Assembly: GCF_026262505.1 (NCBI RefSeq)
Contig: NC_067204.1
Coordinates: forward strand, 24,893,300 to 24,957,299
DNA length: 64,000 nucleotides
Direction: 5' to 3'
Source of the DNA: Trichomonas vaginalis G3
Taxonomy: Eukaryota > Parabasalia > Trichomonadida > Trichomonadidae
The stretch's first letter is position 1. Every line of letters begins with the position of its first letter. The notes beneath the pieces were generated by a model that was given only the letters and a program-made list of their open reading frames with translations, was not told the origin of the DNA and did no database searches. This document shows positions 11,739-22,324 of this stretch, piece by piece. Position numbers and translations under genes: made by a program.

Positions 11739-13532
11739 ATGACCGACGTTCATAGGATCAGAGTTTTTGAATATGTACCATCTCCAATTGTATCATGTTC
11801 TCTTTCCGACGATACTTTACTTGTCGGTAGAGAGTCCGGATATGTCGAAATTTGGGATGTTCAGAATTATGCGCATTGCATGTGCAGTTTTCAAGCGACA
11901 ACACCACGTGATATTCGCGTAGTCCTATGGACAGAGTTCAAAGAGCAAAAAGCATTCGCAATTTGTCTATTTTCCGGAGAAGTTGTAATTTATAATTATC
12001 CAAGTTTACAAATTGTAGGGCAATCACCCAGTTTTGGTGGTGCCATTTGGGGAGCAGCTACCAGTTCCGACAAATCTCTCCTTGCAATTGCTTGCGATGA
12101 CGGAGTTGTCCGTGTATTTAATACAAAAGACAATTTATATCTTATACAGACATCAGATGCACTCGTTTCTAAATGTTTATCAGTTTGCTTTAGCAGCGAT
12201 GGATCTCTTTACGCAGGAGATTCAACAGGACAAATCGTACAAATCAACTTAGAGAGTCGCACATTCAGTCATACATTAAATGTAGCCGCACGCGATACAA
12301 CATCTTCAGAAGTATCCGTTTGGGCACTTTGCGCCCTTCCAAACGGTCAAATCGCTTCAGGAGATTCAAATGGTAACGTAATCATATGGAATACAATGAC
12401 AGATACTGTAGAAACACGCTTTGCATCCCACCAAGCCGATGTTTTGACTCTAGCTTCAAATGGAAGATTTTTATACGCTGCAGGCATTGATCCGACCGTT
12501 GTGACCTTCGAACACGACGATGGCCAATGGGTACAACGTAACCAACAAAGATTCCATACTCACGACGTTACATGTATCGTTGCAAACGAAAAACACGTAA
12601 TTTCAGCAGGAATGGACGCCTGTATCTGCAGCAAAGACCTTATACATCCTTTCCAGGTACCAATACCCATTGCCGTGGCCACCAGAGGCGACGATATCAT
12701 TGCCGTCGGTGGAGAAGGAAATCGACTTTCAATTTGGCGCTTAAACGGCGAAGAAGCCTTTTTGGAAGTTAGATTACAGACCTCCAACCCTGTTGATGCA
12801 GTTGCTATCTCATCAGATGGTAAAAATGTCGCTTACAGTTCAACAAATACAAGATTCTTAGAATATGATGGTACAAACTGGACATTGAACAAAGAAAAGA
12901 AACATCCAAAGGCATCAGCAATTATTAATAGAGAAAACGAGTTCATAATGGCTACAATTTCCGGAGATATTCTTTCATCAGACGGAAGTTTCGCTCATGT
13001 TGACTTTCCAGTCTTCAAACTCGCTGTTTGTGAGAAGTATATAGTGGCAGGAGGTCTAAAACGCTTAGTTTCCTTTGAAAAAGACTTAAATGGGAAGTCA
13101 ACAGAATTACCATACTTCGGATCTCCATTTTCAGCAATCAGATTCAAGCCAAAGACTAACCTCCTCTTCGTATCTACATCTAGTACTAAGATATTTTCAT
13201 ATGACGTCAGTGAAGAGAAGCTTGTTGCATCAGCGAACATCAACATCGGCAAATTCGGCGAAATTGTTGCTCCAACATCTATTTCGTTCGATCCAGATGA
13301 TACTAACCGAGTTCTTGTTGTTTCTAGCCAAGTCACTCTTGTTGCAAACTCTATGAAAGAAAAAGGAAAGTTCCGCCTCCCTTACGAGGACTTCCTTTTC
13401 GGAGATTTCGTCAAAGGTAAGAAACTTGTTGTTTATGAGAAACCATGGTCATTCATGATGCATTCCCTACCTATGCCATTCCGAGTCAAGAGATTCCAAG
13501 GCTCAGAAGAGACAAAACGTCCAAGATACTAA
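11739..13532 (+). CDS. UTP4: WD40 beta-propeller protein of the small-subunit processome, UTP4/cirhin
   Basis: A 597-residue protein built of WD40-like blades. The beginning (VHRIRVFEYVPSPIVSCSLS, then GYVEIWDV) matches the characteristic opening of UTP4/cirhin, in which a VHR-R-F-Y-PS segment is followed by the first blade. FGGAIWG, DDGVVRVFN, SDGSLYAGDSTGQI, GQIASGDSNGNVIIWN and HQADVLTL continue the two tandem propellers typical of the family, and the length is close to the usual 650-780. In yeast and humans UTP4 is part of the t-UTP/UTP-A subcomplex, which binds the 5' external spacer of pre-rRNA in the nucleolus and links rRNA transcription to 18S processing. The ATG lies in a plain context (GTCGCAATGAC). 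The stop is followed immediately by an AT-rich 3' region. No unusual feature is seen; it is a single-copy-type housekeeping gene. Confidence 0.8.
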   Translation: MTDVHRIRVFEYVPSPIVSCSLSDDTLLVGRESGYVEIWDVQNYAHCMCSFQATTPRDIRVVLWTEFKEQKAFAICLFSGEVVIYNYPSLQIVGQSPSFGGAIWGAATSSDKSLLAIACDDGVVRVFNTKDNLYLIQTSDALVSKCLSVCFSSDGSLYAGDSTGQIVQINLESRTFSHTLNVAARDTTSSEVSVWALCALPNGQIASGDSNGNVIIWNTMTDTVETRFASHQADVLTLASNGRFLYAAGIDPTVVTFEHDDGQWVQRNQQRFHTHDVTCIVANEKHVISAGMDACICSKDLIHPFQVPIPIAVATRGDDIIAVGGEGNRLSIWRLNGEEAFLEVRLQTSNPVDAVAISSDGKNVAYSSTNTRFLEYDGTNWTLNKEKKHPKASAIINRENEFIMATISGDILSSDGSFAHVDFPVFKLAVCEKYIVAGGLKRLVSFEKDLNGKSTELPYFGSPFSAIRFKPKTNLLFVSTSSTKIFSYDVSEEKLVASANINIGKFGEIVAPTSISFDPDDTNRVLVVSSQVTLVANSMKEKGKFRLPYEDFLFGDFVKGKKLVVYEKPWSFMMHSLPMPFRVKRFQGSEETKRPRY

Positions 13533-13857
13533 AATATTATTATTATTTTTTTGAAATTTTTCTTTTTTTCGTAAATTCTTTTCGTCATATTGAATTGAAC
13601 ACAAATTGATCATATATTTTCATTTTTACCAAAAATTACAATTTCAATTTCAGTTCGTATTATGTATATACGTCTATTATATCGCGAATTAGATTCAATT
13701 TTTGCGGCAAGAATATTATCATCTGTGCAAAATTTAGATTTTACCTCAATTTTGGGTAAATTATTGAGAAAAACAACTTCAGTAAAAAAAAGTCCATACC
13801 AGAAAAAAAGGTTCTATCATGGCCGATTTTTCGAGAACTCGGTACCTAAAAGATCGG
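13533..13857. other. Intergenic AT-rich spacer
   Basis: About 325 bp following UTP4. A 74-codon open frame occurs here (13,662-13,886) but runs into a duplicated non-coding flank and has no recognisable features, so I do not call it a gene. Confidence 0.4.
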
Positions 13858-13990
13858 TTATATCAAATCAAAAATCGAAAAAGTGACAATGAGTTTACCT
13901 ATCGTTGGGGGAACCCCTAATTTTTATTAAGTTACTCTCACAAAATTAAATTTGAAAATTTTATATGTCTACATTATCTTACCCTGCCGC
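13858..13990 (+). pseudogene. 5' fragment (upstream flank plus first codons) of the duplicated 242-residue gene family
   Basis: This stretch matches the region upstream of the gene copy at 17,653 (AGTGACATTGAGTTTACCTA and what follows) and the region upstream of the copy at 15,775 (ACAAAATTAAATATGAAAAT). An ATG at 13,965 begins a few codons resembling the family's MGPLSIP start, after which similarity is lost. It is therefore a third, truncated copy carrying only the promoter side and start of the family. Confidence 0.6.
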
Positions 13991-14190
13991 ACATACAAAT
14001 ATATTTTCACTTCTCATAATCCATTCGTTCTAACTATATACAGCAATCATGTGGGACTAGAGCCTCAAGTCAAGTGACTCCCAAACACCCTTTACGGTAG
14101 GAATAGTCCTCTTAATTTCAGTTTATCAATTACTAATACTGAGAGGGTGAGACCAAATCAATAAAATAAAATTTGGTTTTTAATTTAAAT

Positions 14191-15105
14191 TTAAATTGAG
14201 TTTATGACTGTAGCTGACGAGGATTCATCTTGTTGAGTATTTTCTTGATTATCAAGATTTGCATCTAAAATTCCATTATCGGAATAATCTTCCTCCCTGT
14301 CTTTGCTAGACGAATACATGTTTAAGTATTCAAAAACTTCCATTGTTTTATGACATGTATAAATCCAATCAGCAAAATATTTGATTCCAACAACAAAACC
14401 CGCTATACTAATGTAAAAACAGATTAAAAATTCGAATATTTTGACGTTCTCACAGAACAGTCGACAGATACCTGGAACAGACCATAACAGAGAAGTTTTA
14501 AATGTTTGGACTATTGGGTGTCTGCTGCGTTCAATAACCCAAAATCGAACGAGTTCAAAAGCGAATGTTAAAAGGAATGCAAGTGTAAACCAAATTTCGG
14601 CACATCTGTTTTTGCATCCTGGGCTACATTTGTTGTTTGTTGTTTGCTCATCTGCTTTATTGCTACACATACCAAAGGCATAAACTTGAAATGTGTTGGT
14701 CATTACCTGAGGAAGAGTTTTAAAAATTCTACTCCAAATCCTTTGGTAATACCAGTAAGTTTTTTATCTTTCAATCTTGTGAAATAAGTACATAATGACA
14801 TAAAATCTAGAAAGTTGTTGTCTGGTAAAACATTTTGTTTTATATGATAAATTTAAATCTTCGCTAAGAAGATCAAAAACTTCTTGGAAAATTTCTGAAT
14901 TGATAACAGTATTAGTTGCATTTGAAACGATTGGTGAAGAGGGTTTTGTGAAACTAGGAAAAAAGCATGAATATGATTCTATTAAATTCGAAATCAATTT
15001 TAATCTGTTAAAAGAATCTTCAATATCAGATATCCCAAAGTCCCAATATTGATCTGGGATTAGAGAAATAAATTCATCAAGTTTTGGGATAAAATTTTTG
15101 GTCAT
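14191..15105 (-). pseudogene. Hypothetical membrane protein interrupted by one in-frame TAA
   Basis: Two open frames (15105-14764 and 14703-14191) lie in the same minus-strand frame, separated only by a TAA at 14764-14766 and about 20 sense codons (KTYWYYQRIWSRIFK...). Read as one, it gives about 303 residues: a soluble, helical N-terminal half starting MTKNFIPKLDEF, then two clear hydrophobic segments (IWFTLAFLLTFAFELVRF and FLICFYISIAGFVVG) and an acidic, Ser/Asn-rich tail. A Cys-rich hydrophilic loop (CSNKADEQTTNNKCSPGCKNRC) precedes the first membrane segment. I do not recognise the family. Either the gene is a fresh pseudogene, or the second half is expressed alone from the ATG at 14,703, or the stop is read through or is an error. 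No splice signal of the trichomonad type is visible around the stop. Confidence 0.55.
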
Positions 15106-15774
15106 TAAAAAAAAATGAAAAAAGGGGTTTGTTTCAAAAAATAATTATCACAAAATCTTTTGACGCTATTCAAAATTTGATATAATAATTTATCAAATTA
15201 ATTTTTCGAATTACCTCAAACTTTTCAGAGGATTGAGTTATCACTCAATCCTCTGAAATAGTCTGTGATAATTCTTAGTCTCTACATTATTTCAATATAA
15301 GCTCCATTTTTAAATTAATTTTAAAAATCGAGCATTGAAAATTATTTTGAGACTTCATTTTTAAATCTATTTAGAATTTGTGTTGTTCAATTTAAAGGTA
15401 CCGTTAAAATTGCGCTAATCATTCAAAGCAATGACATTGCCAACCAAATTCCCTGAAATTACCTGTTGTACTTTTTAATCTTGCAATTTCAAAATATTCT
15501 CCATTTTATAAAGCAAAATTCATGATACAAATTGTGAACTCTACAAAATCTGCAAAAATAATTTTGATCTGATCATGATTGAACTCATGAATATCTTATT
15601 GTTTTGTTAAAATCCAAGCCGCTTTTATCTTTCAATTTTTCCGACACAAAACCATTTTGAAATTAATCCGATCGAAACAATTAATTCCCATATTTAATCT
15701 AATGCAATAATTAATTTTTTTTTATTAATCTTAACTCACAAAATTAAATATGAAAATTTTACCTTCATTTTTTT
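15106..15774. other. Intergenic spacer upstream of duplicated gene copy 1
   Basis: About 670 bp, AT-rich. A perfect short inverted repeat (CAGAGGATTGAGTGATAACT type, 15,227-15,257: TTTCAGAGGATTGAG pairs with CTCAATCCTCTGAAA) forms a hairpin. The last ~60 bp (from about 15,720) match the upstream flank of the family fragment at 13.9 kb and of copy 2. Otherwise nothing is recognised. Confidence 0.5.
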
Positions 15775-16503
15775 ATGGGTCCATTATCTATACCTGATGT
15801 ATTTCCAAAAATTTGTTTATTTATTACAAATCAAGCTATTGTTAAAGCTCTCAATGCTAAGCTTAAATCGGTCAATGTATGCGAAGAATTTAATGTCGAA
15901 AAACTATATTTTTATCATGTTGAAGAAGGTGATAAATTTCCATTCATGATTTCTTTTAAAATGAATGGTATCATACATGTTGTTGCTGATACATTTGTTT
16001 ACAGTAACCTTAAATATGGCATATATTTAGGTGAAGTTCTTCTTAAATTTGATATCCGAACAGATCTTCCATTTGAAGAAGTCTTAGATAGACTCACCGG
16101 TTATTCAACGAAAGATATTGATCCTAAAAGTATCACATATTTTGATCCAATAATTTTCAAAGAAGGTCCCGAAATGCAAAATTTCGGATATGATGAACCA
16201 ATCAATAATTATATAGGAGCACTTAACAAAATGTACAAACTTGAAAAAGCATCAAGACTCTTTCATTTTGCAGCCGATATTAATTTAAAATATAACAGAA
16301 TTAATAAGCTAGCTGCTCTTTATGAACCACAAGGAAATAAACATATCTATAGAGTTATAGAATTTGATGATCCATATATTTTAAAGATGGAAGGACCAAA
16401 AGAAGAAAAGAAGAAAGCTTCATTTATTGATTCTTTGATATCACTTCCTTCAAAAATATATTCTTATTTTACCGGATACAAAAATCTTCAAAATACAAAT
16501 TAA
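15775..16503 (+). CDS. Hypothetical 242-residue protein, copy 1 of a recent duplication
   Basis: A 242-residue protein of unknown family, nearly identical to the copy at 17,653-18,381. The middle (from about residue 80, NLKYGIYLGEVLLKF, to about residue 200, PQGNKHIYR) is unchanged between copies. Differences are concentrated in the first 75 residues and the last 40. No signal peptide or membrane span is evident; the C-terminus is Lys-rich then weakly amphipathic (SLPSKIYSYFTGYKN). The ATG at 15,775 is favoured because copy 2 and the truncated 5' fragment at 13.9 kb share a start at the equivalent position. The strongly biased distribution of differences suggests gene conversion of the central part, or diversifying selection on the N-terminus. 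The function is unknown. Confidence 0.7.
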   Translation: MGPLSIPDVFPKICLFITNQAIVKALNAKLKSVNVCEEFNVEKLYFYHVEEGDKFPFMISFKMNGIIHVVADTFVYSNLKYGIYLGEVLLKFDIRTDLPFEEVLDRLTGYSTKDIDPKSITYFDPIIFKEGPEMQNFGYDEPINNYIGALNKMYKLEKASRLFHFAADINLKYNRINKLAALYEPQGNKHIYRVIEFDDPYILKMEGPKEEKKKASFIDSLISLPSKIYSYFTGYKNLQNTN

Positions 16504-16572
16504 ATTTTATTTCATCTTTTCAGAATAAATAATAATTATTGAATATATATCAACTGTTGGATCCATTATAAT

Positions 16573-17513
16573 AAGGATCTCGTATGGAGAAAAATCTTCT
16601 CCAACTCTAAAATTCAGTTTGTAGACACTTTACAAATTGTAAACTTCAAATTGGAAAAATATATATCAATATCAGTCATATTCCTAAATTTAACTCAGTT
16701 TGTGCTCAAACTTGATATTTAGAAAGTACTTAACATTCAATTAAGAATTGGCAAATTATATCAAGGAATATTTTTGTAATTTCATGAATAATATAAATGA
16801 AAGTAATCAACATAGAAATGCGAAAGCAAACTCCCTTAGGCTAAACTGATTTTATTGGGAATCAATGAAAAATATTTTAGATTTAATTTTATTGATGATC
16901 TGAGAGATCATTAATAGATTAGATGAAAAATATTGTAGTTTTATTCGTATTATCAAATAAAGATTGATTTAAATTGAAAATGCATAAAAATTCTGTGATA
17001 TGATATTTTGTGGTAGTGATTAATATCTATAGGTGAAATATAGTATAAATTCGCCATAAATGCGGAGTAAATATCCAAAAAATAAAAATTCAAATAATAT
17101 ATCTAAACAAATATTGGAACTATCTCTTGGGATCAGTAGATCATTGAAATCCCAAAAATATTGCCCATAGGAAGTTTCCATGAAAACGAAGGCAATGCCC
17201 GTCTCCAAAGCTTCTCCATTTCTCCATCTCCATGGAGAAATTGAACTAGTCTGTCTTCTCCACCAATTCAAAATTGAATACTTTCTCCACGTCTCCATGG
17301 AGAAAATGTGAGGTGAACTCGTTGGGAGTTTTGACATTTCAAACTTTACAAATCTAATGGTTTGTAAAGATAAAATCCGACATTTTGATAAGAAACTAGG
17401 GGTAATACTTGTAAAAAATAGGGTATAATTTACATGAAAATTTACAAAATTGGAGAAGCTTATATTTTGGAATTTGGAGATCCCAGCCGTTATTTCTCCA
17501 AACGAGATCCTTA
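16573..17513. mobile_element. 0.94-kb inverted-repeat DNA element inserted downstream of copy 1
   Basis: The ends are inverted repeats: AAGGATCTCGTATGGAGAAA at 16,573 and its near-exact complement at 17,492-17,512. An 8-bp sequence, ATTATAAT, flanks both sides (16,565-16,572 and 17,514-17,521). The duplicated sister locus keeps the empty site: at 18,443-18,450 a single ATTATAAT stands between the same flanking sequences. This dates the insertion after the duplication. The interior has further internal inverted repeats (ATGGAGAAA-type motifs near 17,230 and 17,290) but no convincing gene; a 105-codon frame at 17,020-17,337 minus is not recognisable. The 8-bp (perhaps 9-bp) duplication would fit hAT- or Mutator-like transposases acting in trans. 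Confidence 0.85.
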
Positions 17514-17569
17514 ATTATAATATACGAAACAGTTTCCAATATCAGAAATTAAAATAGATATCAAATCTA

Positions 17570-18480
17570 AAATCGCAAAAAGTGACATTGAGTTTACCTA
17601 TCGTTGGAGTGAACCCCTAATTTTTATTAATAATTTTTACCCTCATTTTTTTATGCGTCCATTATCTATACCTGATGTATTTCCAAAAATTTGTTTGTTG
17701 ATTACAAATCAAGCTATTGTTGAAGCTCTCAATGCTAAGCTTAAAACGGTCAATGCAAGTAAAGAATTTAAGGCCAAAAAACCATGTTTTTACCATGTTC
17801 AAGCAGGAGATAAGTTTCCATTCATGATTTCATTTAAAAAGAATGGTGTCATACATGTTGTTGCTGATACATTTGTTTACAGAAACCTTAAATATGGCAT
17901 ATATTTAGGTGAAGTTCTTCTTAAATTTGATATCCGAACAGATCTTCCATTTGAAGAAGTCTTAGATAGACTCACCGGTTATTCAACGAAAGATATTGAT
18001 CCTAAAAGTATCACATATTTTGATCCAATAATTTTCAAAGAAGGTCCCGAAATGCAAAATTTCGGATATGATGAACCAATCAATAATTATATAGGAGCAC
18101 TTAACAAAATGTACAAACTTGAAAAAGCATCAAGACTCTTTCATTTTGCAGCCGATATTAATTTAAAATATAACAGAATTAATAAGCTAGCTGCTCTTTA
18201 TGAACCACAAGGAAATAAACACATCTATAGACTTATACAATTTGATGATCCATATATTTTAAAGATGGAAGGACCAAAAAAAGAAAAGAAGAAAGTTACA
18301 GTTATTGATTATTTGAGATCACTGCCTTCAAAAATATATTCTTATTTTGCCGGATACAAAAATCTTCAAAATACAAATTAAATTTTGTTCCATCTTTTCA
18401 GAATAAATAATAATTATTGAATATATATCAACTGTTGGATCCATTATAATATACGAAACAGTTTCCAAAATCAGAAACTC
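17570..18480 (+). repeat. Second unit of the tandem gene duplication
   Basis: This unit contains the upstream flank, the 242-residue gene and its 3' flank, and matches the unit at about 15,720-16,572 plus 17,514-17,560. Matches extend past the stop codons (CTTTTCAGAATAAATAATAA and then GTTGGATCCATTATAAT), so DNA rather than RNA was duplicated. The right limit is near 18,480, where the flanks stop matching. Confidence 0.75.
17653..18381 (+). CDS. Hypothetical 242-residue protein, copy 2 of a recent duplication
   Basis: Paralogue of the gene at 15,775, of identical length and ending in the same residues (GYKNLQNTN). The N-terminal region differs at many positions (for example KPCFYHVQAGDKF versus KLYFYHVEEGDKF), whereas about 120 central residues are the same. 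This is a whole, open gene with the same start context (TTTTTTTATG). Unknown family and function. Because both copies stay open while diverging mainly at the protein's ends, both may be in use. Confidence 0.7.
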   Translation: MRPLSIPDVFPKICLLITNQAIVEALNAKLKTVNASKEFKAKKPCFYHVQAGDKFPFMISFKKNGVIHVVADTFVYRNLKYGIYLGEVLLKFDIRTDLPFEEVLDRLTGYSTKDIDPKSITYFDPIIFKEGPEMQNFGYDEPINNYIGALNKMYKLEKASRLFHFAADINLKYNRINKLAALYEPQGNKHIYRLIQFDDPYILKMEGPKKEKKKVTVIDYLRSLPSKIYSYFAGYKNLQNTN

Positions 18481-18481
18481 A

Positions 18482-19422
18482 AAATGAAAACAAATAAAAT
18501 AGAAAAAAAAGAGAAATCAATACTTTATTGTATACTTAACAATCAAATATACTTATATAGTGAGCATAAAATTTCATCATTCATACGAATTAATGTTTTC
18601 TGGTTTTAATCTCATCAATTGTCATTAAAGTGTCGAAAACTTTATTCTAAATATATAGAAACAGATTCACATCTACCATATAGATCGAACGATATCAATA
18701 AAACATCAATGAATCTATTACTCATGGATTTCAATTGATCAAAAAAAAGTTTATTTTGCAATCAAATCGAAACAACATTTAATAACATCAAGACATTTCG
18801 AACCGTAAAGTATGGGGATTCTGTCATCCATGATTTGAATTTTTTTTCGTGTAAAGACTCCGACGATAAAACTATGAAACAAAGATAAAAATTCATTTTT
18901 CATTATACAACTGGGGTTTATTTAACTCTTAAAATGAAATAAAGAATTTCCGTTTTTTTCCCCATCGTTAATTTTTATCGAAGATTTCGATTTTTTATTT
19001 GAGCGAAAGATATGAATACAATTATTGAGTGATAAATCGGATTTCTCTCCAAATCATGAAAAAATTTTGTCAGAAATTTGGAAAACGAAATTATTATTTA
19101 TACAACAATTTAATATAAATTATATATCTACTTTTCAGAAAAGTGACTCTTATATTACTTTTCAAAATTAAAAACGCATTCAAAAAATAATAAATTCCAA
19201 AAAATAGATATTCATACTTAAAAAATTAAATATATTAATATTTAATCTTGGAAAATATTATTTAATAAGTTTGAAATAAATTTGCCAAATTGGTGACCAA
19301 TCTTAAAACTAAATTGAACGAAAAGCATTAATTCATATCTATATCCCTCTTTTCCAAAACTCTCAAACAGTTTGAATTTATGGAATGTTGTAAGATTATT
19401 CAATAACAATACCAATCTATAA
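18482..19422. other. Intergenic AT-rich region
   Basis: About 940 bp with no intact gene. Short open frames on the minus strand near 19,242-19,460 are not recognisable. No tandem repeat, tRNA or inverted ends were found. Confidence 0.4.
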
Positions 19423-20492
19423 TTGTCACAAAAATTTAATCTCTTGTCATCGGCAATCATTCACAAAAAATTGAATGACATTGAGAAAATGTCAAATCAA
19501 GCTTGGATAAGTCAATATATTGCTTCCTATAATGAAAATTATCAATTGATGTTTTCAAGCCAAAATCCCGATACAAACTTAAGAAATCAAAAATACTCCT
19601 TTCTACTAGACAAATTGATTTCACAACTAATAAAGACTTGATTGGAAAATATTCACAATGGAAAAAAAAATTATTTTCAATAATGGAATCTAAGACAGAG
19701 CGAGAACGGTCCAAGCAATTGTTTCTTGCTTCAATAAACCAGAAATTGAAATCACTCAACCCAGGAGATGCACGTTCTCTAAGACGAACAGTACATTCAC
19801 TCACCAATTTTGGAAATGAGTTCAAAAATTACCGTACTGTAAAGCTCAACAAGATTCCAAATACTGTTATTATTGGTTTCTGTCGTGTTTTACAGACTAT
19901 TGGATACTCCGTTTACCTGCCACGAGAAGCTGACAGATACAATGAAATCGCAATCATGTGTATCCAAGAGACATGGGGACTTGGCCTTAGTGAGATATTC
20001 AACAGTACCGTTTTTACTAAAATAGCGTTTCATCCAGGGCAAAGCATCTACAATGCAGATCAAGTAGCCAAATCTTATCATGAAGCCCTCAATCTTCTTC
20101 TTAATGGTGTCAATTTTAATGATATCATTGATTACCTTCATACTAACGAAAATTCTCCAATCACTTATGCTGCTGTATGCAAGAAAGATGATCTTGCCGT
20201 GATTGTTACTTATTCCAAGTTTGCAAGTGCCCACAAGGTTCTTTCAACTATTGTCAAGCATCATGACCAAATTATTTATGTTGATTCTCGCATAAATAAG
20301 CTGAAACCAAGTAATGATAACTTTAATGGTTCTGATAAGTCTTCTGAAGAAACATTAAGTGATTCCTCGGTTTCCTCTCCAAAGTATGTCCAGCCACCTC
20401 CATTACCTTCAATCCTTTCTATCTGTCCTGATTATATCAACAGAAGATGGAGTAATGATTTACCATTAGTGTTACCACAATTGAACATCTAA
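19423..20492 (+). pseudogene. Unknown ~355-residue protein interrupted by a one-base frameshift
   Basis: Two plus-strand frames abut: 19,423-19,641 ends FLLDKLISQLIKT, and the next frame, open from 19,638, continues LIGKYSQWKKKLFSIMESKTERER without its own early ATG. The continuity of a charged helical region across the junction indicates one gene with one base missing near 19,637. Alternatively, translation could start at the ATG of MESKTERER at about 19,683. The C-terminal half contains TVIIGFCRVLQTIGYSVYLP, AIMCIQETWG and a Pro-rich end (VQPPPLPSILS). I do not recognise the family. The start could also be the second Met (MSNQAWISQY, 19,483). Confidence 0.5.
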
Positions 20493-20777
20493 TGTTTATT
20501 GACGAAAACTTCTTAACTATCAGTCGGAAGTATTTTCTCCTCTTAATTTTATTTTGTAAGGCAAATTTATTTTTTGCTTGTGCGCATTTTAAGTTTATTC
20601 ATAAATTATGTTTGTTTCATAAGTTTACTATTATTTTTAATTTCCTATTTCAATGATAATGAAATAAAATATTTTTTGAAAAAAATTTTCAGTTCTGGTG
20701 AAAAATTACCACCAAAATCTAGATTTTAAAGATAATCTAGATGGTAAAATGCTGTTATAAGACTTTTAAATTTTTTA
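20493..20777. other. Intergenic spacer
   Basis: About 285 bp of AT-rich DNA between the unknown gene and the ankyrin remnant. It includes TCTAGATTTTAAAGATAATCTAGA, a short palindromic element near 20,719-20,741. Nothing else is seen. Confidence 0.4.
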
Positions 20778-21325
20778 ATGTCTGAACAAGATGTGAACCC
20801 AAGTAAATATAGTGAGCTGCAAAGTACCTTTAAATACAATATCGATATATATAATGCGTTGTATCAGCTGAAAACGGAAAATGAAGAAGATTTAAACTCA
20901 ATTTACAAAATAATCAAAACAGAATTGATTGATTCAAAGAAATATCTCCCTAAAAATATTATAAGAGATATTTTAGATATCATTCCGTATAACAACCGCT
21001 ATACAAAGTCATATTTATCTCTTGCCAAACTGATAATTATCATGTCACAGAGGTTGATAGTGCTGATTTAATTTCAAACTTCCTATTTTATAAAGAATAT
21101 GGAATCAAATTAAATAAGTCTAATTTCAGAAAATTTACATCAAGAAATTTAGCTATTCATACAAAAAATACAATTTACAAAGCAATTATGTATAATGACT
21201 TAGAAATATTCATCCTATTCACCGAAAGAGATGGATTTGATAAAAATCAAAAACTTCAATGAAAAACCGCTCTTCATGTTGCCGCATTTAATCATTGTAA
21301 AGAAATAGCCAAAGTTCTTATTTCA
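20778..21325 (+). pseudogene. Decayed DUF3447-type ankyrin gene
   Basis: The frame at 20,778-21,071 encodes the family's N-terminus (YNIDIYNALYQLKTENEEDLN, then KYLPKNIIRDILDIIPYNNRYTKSYL). After a frameshift near 21,035 the family sequence continues in another frame (HVTEVDSADLISNFLFYKEY, then NLAIHTKNTIYKAIMYNDLE), reaches a stop at 21,259-21,261, and resumes as the end of an ankyrin repeat (KTALHVAAFNH to VLISHD). The middle of the DUF3447 region and nearly all repeats are missing, so this is a pseudogene with at least one frameshift, one stop and a large internal deletion. It is a relative of the gene at 6,829 but not its direct duplicate; the divergence is considerable. Confidence 0.8.
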
Positions 21326-21675
21326 CATGATGTCACCCTTTTCCCTCTTTCTGATATATTCGAAGATGAATGGCACTAGATCTATTCTAAAAATATATAT
21401 GACACACTTTGCGACAAAAAGTAATAAAATCCATAAGATAGTGGGATGGAGAATAGAGTTCCATTCATTCAATGATTACAAAGTGAGGATACACATATTT
21501 TGCCAGAGAGGTAATTCCATTTTTTAATGAAATTGTTTTATGATTACTAAAGCCCCTATTTAATACGTAATTGGGAAATTAATAGAACCATTTCCCATAA
21601 TTCATAAGCTTTCAACAAATATTTTTAAGTACTGCATAATGGAAACAATTCCAAGTATTCATTAGAAACTATAAG

Positions 21676-21726
21676 ATATTTTATAATATATTTTATAATA
21701 TATTTTATAATATATTTTATAATATA
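21676..21726. repeat. Tandem repeat, 12-bp unit, 4.2 copies
   Basis: The unit ATATTTTATAAT occurs four times without change, plus three further bases. It is pure AT and itself nearly palindromic. It lies in the spacer between the ankyrin pseudogene and the armadillo-like gene. Confidence 0.9.
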
Positions 21727-21974
21727 AGGAGAATGCAGAGAAAAAAATTTAAGGAAAATTTAAGGTAATTTATGAGTAGGTGCCAAAAGTGCTTACTCTT
21801 AAACAACCGTCGGATTTCCGGGTGAAATCGTGACACACTTTCGTCTTTCGTAGGCGGTGGTGGTTGTTACAAAAGGTAACTTCGAATGTAGCGTGAAATC
21901 TGCAAAAAAAATTCTGAAATTTGAATGGATAACACAAAAATTGAATAGTTTACGTCAATAAAAAAGAGAAAAAT

Positions 21975-22060
21975 GAAGCCAATGTGTCTCGAACCTAGGA
22001 CTTAGAGCAGCAATCCCACTGTTTATCACATTACACTACATGCATCTCTCACCTAAGTCA
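21975..22060 (-). other. Weak tRNA-like segment (A-box and B-box-like)
   Basis: On the minus strand a B-box-like GGTTCGAGACA (21,985-21,995) lies 3' of an A-box-like TAGTGTAATGT (22,028-22,038) at roughly tRNA spacing. The T stem does not pair well and I cannot build a full cloverleaf, so this is not an active tRNA. It could be a tRNA pseudogene or the Pol III promoter of a short repeat. The remainder of the 21.73-22.32 kb spacer has no gene. Confidence 0.35.
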
Positions 22061-22324
22061 ATGAGATCAACTATATGATAACTTTTTCCCCATTATATTC
22101 TTGTGGAAAAGTGACAAATAGCAACTTTGACCCTCTCTCGGTAATTTATAAGTAATATGTGAACAATCACGATATTTATATTAGATATCCTTGAACATCA
22201 ATGTTTTTGTATCATTACCCCTGAAAAAACTATTTCCATCTTATAAAATTGTTTCAAAAAAAAAATTGAGATTTTAGAATTTCAATAGTTATTCAATTTT
22301 TGATAAAAGTAAAAATTTTAATAA

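Noticed and set aside
13662-13886. 74-codon frame after UTP4
   Set aside because: It extends into the duplicated non-coding flank and looks like chance.
14191-15105. Intron joining the two open frames
   Set aside because: The expected trichomonad splice signals are not visible and both frames are in the same phase with only a stop between.
17020-17337. 105-codon minus-strand frame inside the 0.94-kb element
   Set aside because: Runs across internal inverted repeats; no transposase motif; probably chance.
21975-22060. Functional tRNA gene
   Set aside because: Only partial A and B boxes, and the T stem is mispaired.
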